The notes under the pieces: generated by a model
What the model was told of the DNA's origin: nothing
The model's database searches: none
Seen by the model: only the letters and a program-made list of their open reading frames with translations
DNA from: Alphaproteobacteria bacterium
GTDB lineage: Bacteria > Pseudomonadota > Alphaproteobacteria > UBA9219
DNA: 38,846 nt
Direction: 5' to 3'
Assembly (NCBI GenBank): GCA_028691835.1
Contig: JAQUYN010000014.1
Location: 5,173 to 44,018, forward strand
Position numbers and translations under genes: made by a program
Part shown: positions 7,513 through 13,478 of the stretch, piece after piece
Position numbering within the stretch: the first letter of the stretch is position 1
Layout: the number at the start of each line of letters is the position of its first letter

Positions 7513-7527
7513 TTAACTTCTTGTTAG
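7513..7527 (+). promoter_or_regulatory. CtrA-like box
   Basis: TTAA (7513-7516), seven bases, then TTAG (7524-7527): one mismatch to the CtrA consensus TTAA-N7-TTAA. It lies 11 bp before the ATG at 7538, where CtrA could repress the gene or, by analogy with Caulobacter, block origin firing. Confidence 0.35.
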
Positions 7528-7537
7528 GGATTATGTC

Positions 7538-8470
7538 ATGCGTTCTGTTTGCGAAAAGTTTGTCGATCTTGGCCAACCACGTCGCGTTTGGGCTGTTGCT
7601 GCGTTGAACGGGGATCGGGAACGCCTCATTACGCTTCATGACCACTTGGCGACGCGTTTTTGTGTCCGGGATCGTTTGGTCTATTTAGGAAACTATCTGG
7701 GCAATGTGGCATGGGATAACCATTCCGTTTTGGAGGAGCTGCTTGCTTTCCGCTCAGCGCTTTTATCCAAACCGGGAATCGAGCCCTCTGACATCGTTCA
7801 TCTTCGTGGCCCTTCCGAAGAAGCATGGCAGCGGTTGCTGCGCCTGCAATTTGCGCCATCTCCATCGCAGGCTTTGGATAAGTGCCTATCGGCTGGGGCG
7901 GAGGCGTACCTTCGTCTTTATGGCGTCAGCATGAACGACACCAAGGCGATGGCCCGCGCAGGGAGCGTTGCCATTACACGTTGGACCAATCAATTGCGTG
8001 TTCTCCAGCGTCAAGCGCTCGGGCATGAAGCTTTTGTGTGCAGCCTGCGCCGTGCTGCCATGACGCAAGAGACAGGAGATCGTCGTAGCACATTGTTTGT
8101 GCCGGCTGGTTATGATGTTAAGCGCACGCTTGAAGATCAGTGTGATATGTTGTGGTTTGGTGGAGCCTCGTTTGCGGCGACAAGCCAGTCAACGAAGTAT
8201 GCTCGCATTGTGCGGGGGCATGATCCCTTACGCGGCGGTGTGAATACTGACGGTATTGCCGTAACGCTTGATGGCGGTTGTGGAAGTGGCGGGCCGCTGA
8301 TTTGTGGCTGCTTCAACGAAGATGGGCTTTTGGTCGAAGTCGTTGCCATCGGCGGCAAAGGCGCAATCGAAACATCGCGTTTCGAAGATGTGCCGCGTGC
8401 TTCGTCAAGCTATCACGATACGGTCGCCGCTCAACCGACTCTCTGGTCGTCGATGCAAGCAAGCGCGTGA
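7538..8470 (+). CDS. Degenerate calcineurin-like phosphoesterase fold protein (probable pseudoenzyme)
   Basis: A 310-residue protein whose N-terminus follows the serine/threonine phosphatase-type metallophosphoesterase fold step by step while lacking its metal ligands. The canonical GDIHG reads A-A-L-N-G (residues 21-25), GDYIDRG reads GNYLGNV (about 50-56), GNHE reads GPSE, and the late HGHTP reads RGHDP; only one of these histidines is kept. The C-terminal TDGIAVTLDGGCGSGGPL fits the family's NIDTGA..GG strand. This alignment is by eye. The complete reading frame with normal codon use argues against a decaying pseudogene, so a binding or regulatory role is inferred. It lies immediately downstream of the GANTC/DnaA-box region and ends inside a 19-bp repeat shared with the tyrS 3' end. 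Confidence 0.65.
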   Translation: MRSVCEKFVDLGQPRRVWAVAALNGDRERLITLHDHLATRFCVRDRLVYLGNYLGNVAWDNHSVLEELLAFRSALLSKPGIEPSDIVHLRGPSEEAWQRLLRLQFAPSPSQALDKCLSAGAEAYLRLYGVSMNDTKAMARAGSVAITRWTNQLRVLQRQALGHEAFVCSLRRAAMTQETGDRRSTLFVPAGYDVKRTLEDQCDMLWFGGASFAATSQSTKYARIVRGHDPLRGGVNTDGIAVTLDGGCGSGGPLICGCFNEDGLLVEVVAIGGKGAIETSRFEDVPRASSSYHDTVAAQPTLWSSMQASA

Positions 8471-8486
8471 TCTTTGCCAATCAGCG
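8468..8486 (+). repeat. 19-bp direct repeat, copy A
   Basis: TGATCTTTGCCAATCAGCG at the stop of the phosphoesterase-like gene; its first three bases are that stop codon. An identical copy lies at 8700-8718. Confidence 0.85.
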
Positions 8487-8517
8487 TAACACCCCAGCAG
8501 GGAGGTTAACCCTCTGG

Positions 8518-8658
8518 TGTCATTCCTGAGAAACTTTCTCTTCGGATTCGAAGAAGACGAAAGAAAGTTTAATCAGGAATCCCATTTGGTTGCTTTCTAT
8601 TGATAAACAAAAAAATGGGATTCCGTGTTCGCGCTAACCAGCGCGCCACGGAATGACA
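8518..8658. repeat. Composite palindromic element 2 (three nested hairpins)
   Basis: Outer inverted repeats are TGTCATTCC (8518-8526) and GGAATGACA (8650-8658). Inside, ATTCCTGA/TCAGGAAT with AAACTTTCT/AGAAAGTTT forms one arm, GGAATCCCATTT/AAATGGGATTCC a second, and ATTCCGTG/CACGGAAT with an inner GCGC pair a third. ATTCC/GGAAT recurs at every junction, so several alternative foldings are possible. It lies between the two 19-bp direct repeats. Confidence 0.8.
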
Positions 8659-8699
8659 ATGGAGAGTTTGGGTTTTTGATTTGTGTCTGTCGCCCTGCT

Positions 8700-8718
8700 T
8701 GATCTTTGCCAATCAGCG
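8700..8718 (+). repeat. 19-bp direct repeat, copy B
   Basis: This identical copy of 8468-8486 spans the tyrS stop codon (8713-8715, minus strand). The two copies flank a 213-bp segment that contains palindromic element 2, as a target-site duplication or local duplication would. Confidence 0.85.
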
Positions 8719-9954
8719 CTTGATTACGGCATGACGCTTCTTGCCGACGCTGAGGCGAGCAGAATGGTCCGCGCCGAGATCGTTCGATGACGCTTTCGCT
8801 GTGACGTCCGTGACAGGCGTGTCATTCAACTTCACGCCGCCGCCTTCGATTAAGCGCCGTGCTTCGCCCTTGGATGAGGCAAACCCTAGCGAGACGAGCA
8901 CATCGACAAGCGGCATTTCGTCCTGCGGCAGCGTATAGGTTGGAAGATCGGACCCGATGCCGTGTCCTTCGAACGTGGCTTTGGCTGTCGCGGCGGCCTT
9001 TTCGGCGGCTTCTTGGCCATGACAGATTTTGGTGACTTCGTGCGCCAGAATCTTTTTGGCCTCGTTGATTTCGGCGTCTTTCAGTTCACCCAGGCGTGCA
9101 ATTTCGTCAAGCGGCAAATCGGTGAAGATTTTGAGAAAGCGCACAACGTCGGCATCTTCCGTGTTGCGCCAGTATTGCCAGAAATCGTAAGGGCTGAGCT
9201 TGTCTTCGTTCAGCCACATCGCGCCGTTGACGCTCTTGCCCATCTTTTCGCCGGACGAGGTGGTGATGAGTGGTGTTGTCAGGGCAAAGAGTTCTTTGTC
9301 CAGCATGCGGCGGCCAAGTTCGACCCCGTTGATGATGTTGCCCCATTGATCCGATCCACCCATTTGCAGTGTGCAACCGATGCGGCGGTTCAGTTCAACA
9401 AAGTCGTAGCCTTGCATGATCATGTAGTTGAACTCGAGGAAGGTGAGCGGCTGTTCACGATCAAGGCGCATCTTGACCGAGTCAAAGCTCAGCATGCGGT
9501 TGATGGTGAAGTGGCGACCCACCTCGCGAAGGAAGGGCAGGTATTCGATGTGATCCAGCCAATCCGAGTTATTGACGATCATGGCATCGCGTGGCCCCTC
9601 GCCAAAGGTCAGATATTTATCGAAGCAACGTTTAATCCCCGCAATATTTTGGGCGATTGTTTCATCCGTCAGCATCGGACGCGATTCCGTTTTGAAAGAC
9701 GGATCACCGATTTTGGTTGTGGCTCCGCCCATGAGCGCGATGGGTTTGTGCCCCGTTTGTTGCAGGCGGCGCAGCATCATGATGCCCGCCATATTGCCGA
9801 TATGCAGCGAATTGGCGGTAGCGTCGAATCCAATATATCCCGAGATGATGCCCTTGCAGGCGGCTTCGTCTAACGCTTGTAGGTTCGAGCATTGGTGGAC
9901 GTGGCCGCGTTCATGCATCATGCGTAGGAAATCGGATTTAAAGGACTGGGTCAT
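8713..9954 (-). CDS. tyrS: Tyrosyl-tRNA synthetase
   Basis: A 413-residue class I aminoacyl-tRNA synthetase that charges tRNA-Tyr. The HIGH motif is HIGN at 51-54, and the KMSKS loop is KMGKS at 237-241. Tyrosine-pocket features [13 protein letters not shown] and [11 protein letters not shown] are present, as is [10 protein letters not shown]. The C-terminal S4-like RNA-binding domain covers about 345-413 ([23 protein letters not shown]). Length is normal for the bacterial TyrRS type. It is divergent from anmK, an arrangement common in alphaproteobacteria. The last codons overlap the 19-bp direct repeat. Confidence 0.95.
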   Translation of the reverse strand: MTQSFKSDFLRMMHERGHVHQCSNLQALDEAACKGIISGYIGFDATANSLHIGNMAGIMMLRRLQQTGHKPIALMGGATTKIGDPSFKTESRPMLTDETIAQNIAGIKRCFDKYLTFGEGPRDAMIVNNSDWLDHIEYLPFLREVGRHFTINRMLSFDSVKMRLDREQPLTFLEFNYMIMQGYDFVELNRRIGCTLQMGGSDQWGNIINGVELGRRMLDKELFALTTPLITTSSGEKMGKSVNGAMWLNEDKLSPYDFWQYWRNTEDADVVRFLKIFTDLPLDEIARLGELKDAEINEAKKILAHEVTKICHGQEAAEKAAATAKATFEGHGIGSDLPTYTLPQDEMPLVDVLVSLGFASSKGEARRLIEGGGVKLNDTPVTDVTAKASSNDLGADHSARLSVGKKRHAVIKR

Positions 9955-10047
9955 GGGTGCTCTTTTAACTCTTGTGTTTCTGCGTTAAGAGAGAAGAGAA
10001 TAAGGCTGGAAACCACGGGGATCAAATGGAATCGTATAAGAATGCCA

Positions 10048-10154
10048 GCTTGTGGGATCGTAAACGTAACTCTACCCCGAGTTACAGGTTGAAAAGCACA
10101 GTATCTCGTCATGTGTGGACGAGCATCGTGCCCACAAGCTTGTGCGGAATGACA
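10048..10154. repeat. Composite palindromic element 3
   Basis: An outer stem GCTTGTGGG (10048-10056) / CCCACAAGC (10131-10139) encloses two hairpins, GTAACTC/GAGTTAC (10066-10085) and CTCGTC/GACGAG (10105-10123). It is followed by the palindrome CACAAGCTTGTG and by GGAATGACA (10146-10154), identical to the right end of element 2. A matching left end is not clear, so the copy may be truncated or diverged. It fills most of the 260-bp tyrS-anmK divergent gap. Confidence 0.65.
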
Positions 10155-10214
10155 GGATACCACGATTTCCAAGTGGACCAAATCATAACGGGGGTTAACT
10201 ATTAGGTTTTAGGT

Positions 10215-11312
10215 ATGACACAAAAATATCTTGCTTTAGGGCTTATGAGTGGCACGTCCCTTGATGGGATCGATGTTGCTTTGATCGAGACGGATGGGGT
10301 TGGTTCTGTGTCGCCAAAAGGGGGCGAGGCGTTCCCGTATGACCGCATGTTCCGTGATCGGCTGCGCTTGTGTTTGGGGCAGCAAAAAGGCCGCGAAGAT
10401 CCGCAGATCGCATGGGCCGAATCCGAATTAACCAAACGCCATGCTCAGGCCGTTTTGGTGTTTATGGATCGCATGGGATTAAAGGCCGCTGATATTCATA
10501 TGATCGGTTTTCACGGCCAGACGATTTGGCATGCCCCGAAGGAGAAGAAAACGATTCAACTTGGGGATGGTGCGCTTTTGGCAACCCTGACTGGCATTGA
10601 TGTCGTGAATGATTTTCGAAGCGCCGATGTGTTGGCCGGAGGGCAGGGCGCGCCTTTGGTCCCGCTCTATCATCAAGCGCTGGCGCAAGGATTGCCCAAG
10701 CCCATGGCCGTTGTGAATGTCGGTGGCGTGTCGAACATGACTTATCTCGGCGGGAAAGGCGAGACAGATATTCTCGCCTTTGATATGGGGCCCGGCAATG
10801 CGTTGCTGGATGATTGGATGCTTGAAAAGACAGGCAAGGCCTTTGACAAAGACGGGGCCTTGTCTGCGCAAGGTCGTGTCGATCAATCACATTTGCAAAC
10901 ATTTCTGCTGCACCCCTATTTTGAACGGCCTGCACCAAAGTCGTTGGATCGCGATGCCTTCACCAACTTTGTGCCAAGCAGTCTTTCGGATGAAGATGGT
11001 GCGGCGACGCTCACAATGATGATGGCGCTTTCTATTAGCGATGCGTTGCGCGCCCTGTCGGCGCAACCTGTTGCGGTTTATGTGGCTGGTGGTGGACGCC
11101 ACAACGCAACGATGATGCGTTGGATTGCCGAATATTCCGGCCTTTCCATTCAGAATGCCGATGATTTGGGGTGGAACGGCGACTTCCTTGAAGCTGAAGC
11201 CTTCGCCTACTTGGCCGTGCGTTCAGTTCTTGGCTTGCCTCTCAGCCTGCCAACGACAACAGGCGTCCCCTTACCGATGACAGGTGGGCGTCTTCACAAA
11301 GTGAAGGCCTAA
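10215..11312 (+). CDS. anmK: Anhydro-N-acetylmuramic acid kinase
   Basis: A 365-residue kinase of the ASKHA fold. It phosphorylates and opens 1,6-anhydro-MurNAc, which returns wall turnover products to metabolism. The N-terminal GLMSGTSLDGIDVALIETDG is the family signature. IGFHGQTIWHAP, the segment DFRSADVLAGGQGAPLVPLYH (catalytic Asp in the first residue group), VNVGGVSNMTYL, FDMGPGNALLDDW and VAGGGRHNATMM all match AnmK. The length is usual. Its pathway partner in this window is the AmpD/AmiD-type amidase at 1.3-2.0 kb. Confidence 0.95.
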   Translation: MTQKYLALGLMSGTSLDGIDVALIETDGVGSVSPKGGEAFPYDRMFRDRLRLCLGQQKGREDPQIAWAESELTKRHAQAVLVFMDRMGLKAADIHMIGFHGQTIWHAPKEKKTIQLGDGALLATLTGIDVVNDFRSADVLAGGQGAPLVPLYHQALAQGLPKPMAVVNVGGVSNMTYLGGKGETDILAFDMGPGNALLDDWMLEKTGKAFDKDGALSAQGRVDQSHLQTFLLHPYFERPAPKSLDRDAFTNFVPSSLSDEDGAATLTMMMALSISDALRALSAQPVAVYVAGGGRHNATMMRWIAEYSGLSIQNADDLGWNGDFLEAEAFAYLAVRSVLGLPLSLPTTTGVPLPMTGGRLHKVKA

Positions 11313-11322
11313 TAATATTAGG

Positions 11323-11357
11323 AGGTCGCAACCACTGTGACCTGAACGCGTTATTTT
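11323..11357 (+). terminator. Weak terminator-like hairpin after anmK
   Basis: AGGTCGC (11323-11329) pairs with GTGACCT (11337-11343), with one G-U pair and a 7-base loop. A run of six T residues follows about 9 bases later (11352-11357). The gap to the T run makes this a weak candidate. It lies between the convergent anmK and hydrolase genes. Confidence 0.3.
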
Positions 11358-11377
11358 TTCGTTGGTTGGTATAAAGC

Positions 11378-12052
11378 TTACCCAACCAAGCTTGTTGTCG
11401 TCGGCTGCACGCGGTGAAGAAGGATTTGATCCAGATAATCTTCAACATGACTGGCCAATTGGTCAAGTTGGTTTGTGAAGAAATGCCCCGCACCTGGAAT
11501 AACGCGATAGTCCAAATGGATTCCGCGTTGGTGTGAGAGCTTTGTCACAAGTTTTGACACAAAAGGCTCAGGGACAATTTCATCCGCACCACCATGTAGG
11601 ATCAGACCAGATGACGGGCAGGGGGCAAGGAAGCTGAAATCCAGCATATTGGCTGGCGGGGCAACTGAAATAAAAGATTCAATCTCAGGGCGACGCATCA
11701 AAAGCTGCATGCCGATCCATGCGCCAAACGAAAAACCGCCGACCCAGACGCTACGTGCGTTGGGATTAATCGACTGAAGCCAATCAAGTGCCGAGGCAGC
11801 ATCGCTCAGTTCGCCTTCTCCACGGTCATAGGCCCCTTGGCTGCGTCCCACGCCGCGAAAATTGAAGCGAAGCGTTGAAAAATCACGCTCGGCAAAAGCC
11901 GTAAACAAGGAATAGACGACCTTGTTGTTCATTGTTCCACCGTGCTGAGGGTGGGGGTGTAGGATCAGGGCGATAGGCGCAGACGGAGATTTTCCGGGCG
12001 TGTAACGACCTTCAAGACGACCCTCAGGGCCAGCAAAGAGAACTTCAGGCAT
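11378..12052 (-). CDS. Alpha/beta hydrolase (COG2945-like)
   Basis: A 224-residue single-domain alpha/beta hydrolase. The likely catalytic triad is S108 in GGFSFGA, D157 in HGGADEIVP and H190 in PGAGHFF. The opening LHPHPQHGGTMNNKVV and FNFRGVGRSQG are characteristic of the small COG2945 group found in many proteobacteria. No signal peptide is seen, so it is cytoplasmic. The substrate is unknown; the family includes esterases and peptidase-like enzymes. It is convergent with anmK. Confidence 0.82.
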   Translation of the reverse strand: MPEVLFAGPEGRLEGRYTPGKSPSAPIALILHPHPQHGGTMNNKVVYSLFTAFAERDFSTLRFNFRGVGRSQGAYDRGEGELSDAASALDWLQSINPNARSVWVGGFSFGAWIGMQLLMRRPEIESFISVAPPANMLDFSFLAPCPSSGLILHGGADEIVPEPFVSKLVTKLSHQRGIHLDYRVIPGAGHFFTNQLDQLASHVEDYLDQILLHRVQPTTTSLVG

Positions 12053-12310
12053 ATTTTCACCAATTGTTACAAGGCGTTACGATGTTTTAGGACTAAAAAC
12101 GCAACAGCCCTTGACTGTTTATAGATCTTCAGCGATCCTAGCACAGGTCGATAGGCGAATTTCAAGCAAGTAATTCAATATTTTACTCGAAAAACGAAAA
12201 AACTTAATTTAATACAGTTTTTGTCCTTGAAAAACCATAAATCAATACCAATATCGTACCATAACGTAACCGCACCCAACAAAGAAAATAAGGAAAAGGA
12301 GGTGGGATAA
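12053..12310. other. AT-rich divergent promoter region
   Basis: A 258-bp gap between the hydrolase gene and the IscR-like gene, clearly richer in A and T than its flanks between 12160 and 12260. It should hold promoters for both. A TTGAAA-17-AATATC pair ending at 12255 is the best + strand guess but is weak. A strong ribosome-binding site, AAAGGAGGTG (12295-12304), precedes the IscR-like ATG. Confidence 0.4.
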
Positions 12311-12715
12311 ATGCGCATCAGCACAAAAGGACGTCATGCCGTCATGGCCATGGTCGATTTGGCCTGTAATGCTAAGGAGAAGCCCGTGCCATTGGCCGAG
12401 GTTGCCGAAAGGCAAATGATCTCGTTGTCCTATTTGGAGCAATTGATTGCTAAGCTCAAAAAGGCAGGGCTTGTTAAAAGCACACGAGGTCCCGGCGGTG
12501 GGTATGTATTGGCTCAACCAGCAGACCAAATGTCAGTCCAGCAAATTGTGATGGCCGTTGATACGGGCGTTTCACGACAGCCCGCAGTGCCTCATCAAAC
12601 CGAGGCTCAAACTGCACGACGGTTAACAGATAGGCTGTGGCAAAAAATGGACGCTGAGGTTCAAAAGTTTTTGAAGTCTGTTACTCTTGACGATGTGACT
12701 CAAAGCAAAGATTAA
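12311..12715 (+). CDS. Rrf2-family regulator, IscR-like without cluster cysteines
   Basis: A 134-residue winged-helix regulator. The DNA-binding part is very IscR-like: MRISTKGRHAVMAMVDLA, PLAEVAERQMISLSYLEQLI, GLVKSTRGPGGGYVLA. The region that holds the three 2Fe-2S cysteines in IscR (positions 92-104 in E. coli) reads SRQPAVPHQTEAQTARR here, with no cysteine; the only cysteine is C19. The following LW..MDAEVQKFLKSVTLDDV again fits IscR. So it should bind DNA in a cluster-independent way, as apo-IscR does at type 2 sites. The strong ribosome-binding site 6 bases upstream supports the start. It precedes an HscB-like gene, with no iscSUA between. Confidence 0.85.
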   Translation: MRISTKGRHAVMAMVDLACNAKEKPVPLAEVAERQMISLSYLEQLIAKLKKAGLVKSTRGPGGGYVLAQPADQMSVQQIVMAVDTGVSRQPAVPHQTEAQTARRLTDRLWQKMDAEVQKFLKSVTLDDVTQSKD

Positions 12716-12745
12716 TCGACGTCGCCTATAAATTGTTCGCACAGA

Positions 12746-12775
12746 ATCAGGGAAATTGGGTATAATTTCCCTGAT
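12746..12775. promoter_or_regulatory. 12-bp inverted repeat overlapping a TATAAT
   Basis: ATCAGGGAAATT (12746-12757) and its exact complement AATTTCCCTGAT (12764-12775) surround a 6-base centre. The perfect -10 hexamer TATAAT (12761-12766) sits across the centre and right arm. No T tract follows, so a terminator is unlikely. It is a plausible operator for the HscB-like gene, perhaps bound by the adjacent IscR-like protein. Confidence 0.45.
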
Positions 12776-12809
12776 CTTCTGCTGGCATCGAATTTTTTGT
12801 GGGTGTGTG

Positions 12810-13478
12810 ATGGATAATGTTATTGAGTTCAATGAGTTCACGTTTTCTTCAAGTTGCCAGACGGGGGAGGCTTGCTGTTGGTTGTGTCAAAAAGGCACAT
12901 CCTTGCGGGCGCTCTTTTGCCAGCATTGTGGAACGATTCAGCCTGTTCGGCCTTTAGACCACTTTGCAAGATTGGGGTTAGAGCGTCGTATCGACGTTGA
13001 TCCTGTTCTCCTTGAACGTCAATATGCCACGCTCAAGAAAGCGCTTTCTCCAGAGCGATTTGCCATTCGCGGCCTTGGGGAACGTGGCCATGCCTCTAAA
13101 CAGCTCGAAGTTATCGAAACTGCCTATCAGACTCTGCGCGAGCCTTTGCGTCGTGGACGCTATTGGCTTGCTCTCCATGAAAAAGAAATCCAAGAGTCTG
13201 AATCTGTGAATCCGATGGTAGCTGAACTTCGAACAGAGCTTGATGAGGCTTCTGCTGCCGCTCAGTGTGATCGTATTGCTCATCGAGCTGGTCAGGCGAT
13301 GGAACAGGGCATTGTCGGGCTGATGCAGGCTTTGCGTTCACAAAATTGGCAAATTGCGAATGCGATCCTTCTTGAGGTTGATGGACTTGAGTCGATCCTT
13401 GGAGATGTCCGCTCGCGTCGTTCTGCGTTGACGTTGCCTCGTGGCGCTGGAAGCGATGAGCTTACGAGTGTTAAATAG
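12810..13478 (+). CDS. HscB-like J-type co-chaperone, HPD motif lost
   Basis: About 222 residues. An N-terminal zinc-ribbon-like pair of CxxC motifs, C23-W-L-C26 and C37-Q-H-C40, resembles the N-terminal domain of HSC20-type HscB. A J-like domain follows (LDHFARLGLERRIDVD, LLERQYATLKKALSPERF), then an HscB-like C-terminal helical bundle (QLEVIETAYQTLREPLRRGRYWL). The HPDRF motif needed to stimulate the Hsp70 partner reads S80-P-E-R-F. HscB helps deliver Fe-S clusters from IscU. The gene follows an IscR-like regulator, which fits an Fe-S link, but interaction with HscA is doubtful. The start at 12810 was preferred to 12756, which would add residues encoded by the inverted repeat. Confidence 0.65.
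   Translation: MDNVIEFNEFTFSSSCQTGEACCWLCQKGTSLRALFCQHCGTIQPVRPLDHFARLGLERRIDVDPVLLERQYATLKKALSPERFAIRGLGERGHASKQLEVIETAYQTLREPLRRGRYWLALHEKEIQESESVNPMVAELRTELDEASAAAQCDRIAHRAGQAMEQGIVGLMQALRSQNWQIANAILLEVDGLESILGDVRSRRSALTLPRGAGSDELTSVK

Larger units (their letters stand above)
6879..7537. other. 659-bp intergenic region
   Basis: This stretch carries no convincing gene. Its contents are a promoter/small RNA candidate with terminator (6930-7047), a composite palindrome (7099-7209), a GANTC cluster (7322-7419), DnaA-box-like sites (7388-7472) and a CtrA-like box (7513-7527). The open frame at 7113-7409 runs through the palindrome and the GANTC repeats, has biased arginine/glutamate content and no homologue I recognise, so it is not called. 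Nothing notable is seen in 7048-7098 or 7210-7320 apart from one more GANTC at 7233. Confidence 0.7.
7322..7537. other. Candidate replication-origin-like or cell-cycle control region
   Basis: The combination of clustered GANTC sites, one perfect and one consensus-fitting DnaA box in the same orientation, a TGTGGATATCCACA palindrome and a one-mismatch CtrA box within 216 bp resembles the architecture of the Caulobacter origin. The tract from 7470 to 7537 is moderately AT-rich and could be an unwinding region. Arguments against: only three or four boxes, no dnaA, hemE, parAB or gidA nearby, and dnaN/recF about 30 kb away. A methylation-sensitive promoter of the downstream gene is the main alternative. 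Confidence 0.4.

Noticed and set aside
8962-9873. Long open frame (303 codons) antisense to tyrS
   Set aside because: tyrS is unmistakable on the other strand. The antisense frame has repetitive F/V/H composition typical of a shadow frame and no start signal.
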